From an uncultured Collinsella sp. (GTDB taxonomy: Bacteria > Actinomycetota > Coriobacteriia > Coriobacteriales > Coriobacteriaceae): a stretch of DNA of 8,276 nt. Positions 6,122-8,276 of the stretch are shown here, piece after piece. Under the pieces are notes generated by a model. That model saw only the letters and a list, made by a program, of their open reading frames with translations, had not been told where the DNA came from and ran no database searches. The stretch covers positions 1 to 8,276 of the forward strand of contig USCS01000062.1 of the NCBI GenBank assembly GCA_900552875.1, read 5' to 3'. Made by a program: the position numbers and the translations under genes. Every line of letters begins with the position of its first letter. The stretch's first letter is position 1.

Positions 6122-8132
6122 CATGACGCTGTTTATCGCATCGCTTGCCGTCTCGTGCATCGGTGCGCTCGCCTCGGTTCTGCTGATCAAGGCCGATAAC
6201 GCCGCCAAGACCGCCGGCTGCCTTATCGGCGCCGTCGCCGCGGTGCTTTCGTTTGTGGCCGGTATCCAGGCCGTGCTGGGCGATGTCACGTCGGTCGACA
6301 CCATCGTGTTCTTCCCGTTTGCCCATTTCCAGCTGCTGCTCAATCAGCTGTCCGGCCTGTTCGTGGCGCTCATCTCGGTGCTCGCGTTTGCCGGCTCGAT
6401 CTACGGTCTCAACTACTTTGATGAGTACCCGGGCAAAAAGGGCCGCGCCGGCTTCTTCTTTAACACCTTCGTGGCGTCCATGATGCTCGTCATCACCGCC
6501 GACAACGTGTTTTGGTTCCTGGTCGCCTTTGAGCTCATGTCGCTGACCTCGTACTTCCTGGTCGTGATCGAGGAGAACGAGAATTCCATCCATGGCGGTT
6601 GGCTCTACTTTGTGATCGCGCACGTGGGCTTTGTGCTCATCATGGCGAGCTTCCTCACCATGACCAACTTCGCCGGTGGCTCGTTTGCCTTTGCGGATTT
6701 CCGCGCCACGCAGTTTAGCCCCGCGGTCGCATCCGCGTGCTTCGTGCTTGCCTCCTTTGGCTTTGGCGCCAAGGCCGGTATCATTCCGCTGCACGGCTGG
6801 CTGCCCAAGGCACATCCCGAGGCGCCGTCCAACGTGTCGGCCCTCATGTCCGGCGGCATGATCAAGATCGGTATCTTCGGCATCCTCAAGGTTGGTCTCG
6901 ACCTGCTCTCCGCCTCGGGCGTTCAGGTCTGGTGGGGCCTTATGGTCATGGTCTTCGGTACGATCTCGTCGGTTCTCGGCGTGGCCTTCGCCCTGCAGGA
7001 GCATGACATCAAGCGCCTGCTGGCCTATCACTCCGTCGAGAACATCGGCATCATCCTGCTCGGCGTCGGCGCCTCCATGGCCGCCATGGCGCTCAACTCG
7101 GTCGGCATCGCCGTCCTGGCCCTGATGGCCGCCCTCTATCACACGTTTAACCACGCGATGTTTAAGGGCGAGCTGTTCTTGGGCGCCGGCGCGCTGCTGT
7201 ACTCCACGGGTACGCGCAATATGGAGAAGATGGGCGGCCTGTTCCGTCGTATGCCGGCAACGGCCATCTGCTTCCTTATTGGCGCGCTTGCCATCTCGGC
7301 CATCCCGCCCTTCAACGGCTTTGTGTCCGAGTGGTTTACCTACCAGTCGCTGTTTAACGCTGCCATGCAGGGCGACAAGGCCGTCATGATCGTGGCCGTG
7401 TTCGCTGCCGTCGCGCTTGCCATTACCGGCGCGCTGGCCGTCACGTGCTTCGTCAAGGCCTATGGCGTCTCCTTTGCCTCCGCGCCCCGCTCCGAGGCCG
7501 CGGCCAATGCCAAGGAGGTTCCCGCCCCCATGGTGTTTGCGCAGGGCCTGCTCGCGGCCATCTGCGTCGTGCTGGGCATCGGCGCTCCCGTGATCGCGCC
7601 CGTGCTGGTCGATGTCGCCGCGTCCGTGCTGCATCCGTACGGTGGAGTGTTTGCCGCCGAGGGCATGGAGCTCATGAACCAGTACTCCGGCGCCGCCACC
7701 TCCACGCCCGCGATCGCCATTGCGCTCGTGGTGCTTGTCGGCCTTGCCTGCGGTTATCGCAAGCTCAAGACCGTCGGCAAGGTGCAGAAGTCCCAGCCGT
7801 GGGCATGCGGCTATGCTCCCAACGAGCATATGCCCGTCGTGGCCACGACCTTTGCCTCCGAGGTGTCCTGGTTTATGCAGCCGCTCTACACGCTGCGCGA
7901 CCGCTGCACGGCCGTCTGCTGGTCCATCGCGCACTTCTTCCAGAAGCTCACCGGTGTGGCCGAGGCTGTGGAGCCCGTACCCGACAAGGTTCTCGTCGAT
8001 GCCCCGCATAAGGGTGTCGAGAAGCTCGCCGACCTCGCGACTAAGCTCGAGGGCGGCAACTACAGCATCTATATCTGCTATATCGTCGCGGCACTCGTGG
8101 TGTTCCTCGTGCTCGCCGTGCAAATGGGTTAA
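6114..8132 (+). CDS. hyfB: Hydrogenase 4 membrane antiporter-like subunit HyfB (HycC/NuoL family)
   Basis: A 672-residue, very hydrophobic protein, the same length as E. coli HyfB. It belongs to the NuoL/NuoM/MrpA antiporter family and would anchor the hydrogenase and perhaps move ions. Many membrane helices are visible from residue 5 on, with a final one at about 648-668 (IYICYIVAALVVFLVLAV). Conserved charged sites of the family are present: E140 in the helix FWFLVAFELMSLTSYF, K220 in FGFGAKAGIIPLHGWLPKAHPEAPS with H227, K232 and H234, K251 in LMSGGMIKIGIFGI, and H343, H347 and K351 in LYHTFNHAMFKG. The HyfB C-terminal domain, with PWACGY near 786-style positions of the family, is also kept. 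The start overlaps hyfA by 8 bases, with GGGAG (6101-6105) upstream. Next comes hyfC, 12 bases on. Ion pumping is inferred from the family, not shown. Confidence 0.93.
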   Translation: MDSMTLFIASLAVSCIGALASVLLIKADNAAKTAGCLIGAVAAVLSFVAGIQAVLGDVTSVDTIVFFPFAHFQLLLNQLSGLFVALISVLAFAGSIYGLNYFDEYPGKKGRAGFFFNTFVASMMLVITADNVFWFLVAFELMSLTSYFLVVIEENENSIHGGWLYFVIAHVGFVLIMASFLTMTNFAGGSFAFADFRATQFSPAVASACFVLASFGFGAKAGIIPLHGWLPKAHPEAPSNVSALMSGGMIKIGIFGILKVGLDLLSASGVQVWWGLMVMVFGTISSVLGVAFALQEHDIKRLLAYHSVENIGIILLGVGASMAAMALNSVGIAVLALMAALYHTFNHAMFKGELFLGAGALLYSTGTRNMEKMGGLFRRMPATAICFLIGALAISAIPPFNGFVSEWFTYQSLFNAAMQGDKAVMIVAVFAAVALAITGALAVTCFVKAYGVSFASAPRSEAAANAKEVPAPMVFAQGLLAAICVVLGIGAPVIAPVLVDVAASVLHPYGGVFAAEGMELMNQYSGAATSTPAIAIALVVLVGLACGYRKLKTVGKVQKSQPWACGYAPNEHMPVVATTFASEVSWFMQPLYTLRDRCTAVCWSIAHFFQKLTGVAEAVEPVPDKVLVDAPHKGVEKLADLATKLEGGNYSIYICYIVAALVVFLVLAVQMG

Positions 8133-8144
8133 GGAGGGGAGAGC

Positions 8145-8258
8145 ATGAACAACATCGTACTTGCCGTTCTGCAGGGCGTGGTCGTCATGGCCGTCGCACC
8201 GTTCTTCTCCGGTCTCGGCCGCGTGATCCGAAAGCAAACAAACATAGTTTCCGCATGA
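8145..8258 (+). pseudogene. hyfC: hyfC 5' fragment, interrupted (hydrogenase membrane subunit, NuoH/HycD family)
   Basis: The frame starts with ATG after a strong AAGGAGGGGAG site, 12 bases past hyfB. Its first 29 residues (MNNIVLAVLQGVVVMAVAP then FFSGLGRVIR) match the N-terminal membrane helix and first loop of HyfC/HycD proteins, which normally continue with a stretch like ARMHSRRGP and are over 300 residues long. Here the sequence instead reads KQTNIVSA and stops at TGA 8256-8258. The change falls at about 8230-8231, together with a drop to about a third GC. The gene is thus cut by foreign DNA or by a faulty assembly join. Its normal product is the quinone-site-like membrane subunit that ties the hydrogenase to the membrane arm. 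Confidence 0.65.
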
Positions 8259-8276
8259 AAGCTCAATGAAATCATT
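8231..8276. other. AT-rich foreign junction sequence interrupting hyfC
   Basis: These 46 bases have about 33% GC beside an operon of clearly higher GC, and do not continue the HyfC protein in its frame. They end with AATGA-AA-TCATT (8265-8276), a short inverted repeat running into the window edge. This could be the end of an insertion element, an integrative element or an invertible segment, or a chimeric contig end. I recognise no transposase or known terminal repeat. Confidence 0.4.

Noticed and set aside
6063..8237. Very long open frame (724 codons) on the minus strand opposite hyfB
   Set aside because: Its translation is low-complexity, rich in His, Gly, Asp and Arg, and it mirrors the codon bias of hyfB. 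The plus-strand protein is a clear full-length HyfB.

Overview
The window looks like a piece of the chromosome of a GC-rich anaerobic gut actinobacterium, most likely Collinsella or a close relative in the Coriobacteriia. This is inferred from the composition (GC-rich on the right, more mixed on the left), from the gene content, and from Gram-positive-style ribosome binding sites (AGGAGG type) before most right-hand genes. No ribosomal or taxonomic marker is present, so the genus is an inference.

Left part (1-2193) is accessory DNA read on the minus strand. It holds a solitary 335-residue protein, with an AbiEi-like N-terminal half and a DUF559/Vsr-like nuclease C-terminal half (116-1123), and a two-gene toxin-antitoxin module: a RelB/DinJ-type antitoxin (1858-2181) overlapping a PIN-domain toxin (1410-1865). 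The toxin seems to have lost two of its usual acidic active-site residues. Downstream of both the nuclease-like gene and the toxin gene sits the same palindromic repeat. A 27-bp stretch (28-54 and 1339-1365) is identical in both copies and in the same orientation, and the complete copy has 23-bp perfect arms.

Middle part (2194-2608) is a 415-base divergent intergenic region. It contains an 11-bp perfect inverted repeat (2406-2431), four copies of TGCAATA/TATTGCA, and a GC-rich leader hairpin before the right-hand operon.

Right part (2609-8276) is the start of a formate hydrogenlyase operon on the plus strand: hydN-like ferredoxin, selenocysteine formate dehydrogenase H (fdhF, read through an in-frame TGA at 3620-3622 with a SECIS hairpin just after it), hyfA-like ferredoxin, hyfB-like membrane antiporter subunit, and the first about 29 residues of hyfC. 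Together these would oxidise formate to CO2 and pass electrons through iron-sulfur proteins to a membrane-bound group 4 [NiFe] hydrogenase. The hydrogenase catalytic subunits would lie beyond the window.

The most unusual point is the right edge. hyfC breaks off after about 8230 and runs into 46 bases of AT-rich, unrelated DNA with an early stop. This is either a real insertion or rearrangement within the operon, or an assembly junction.
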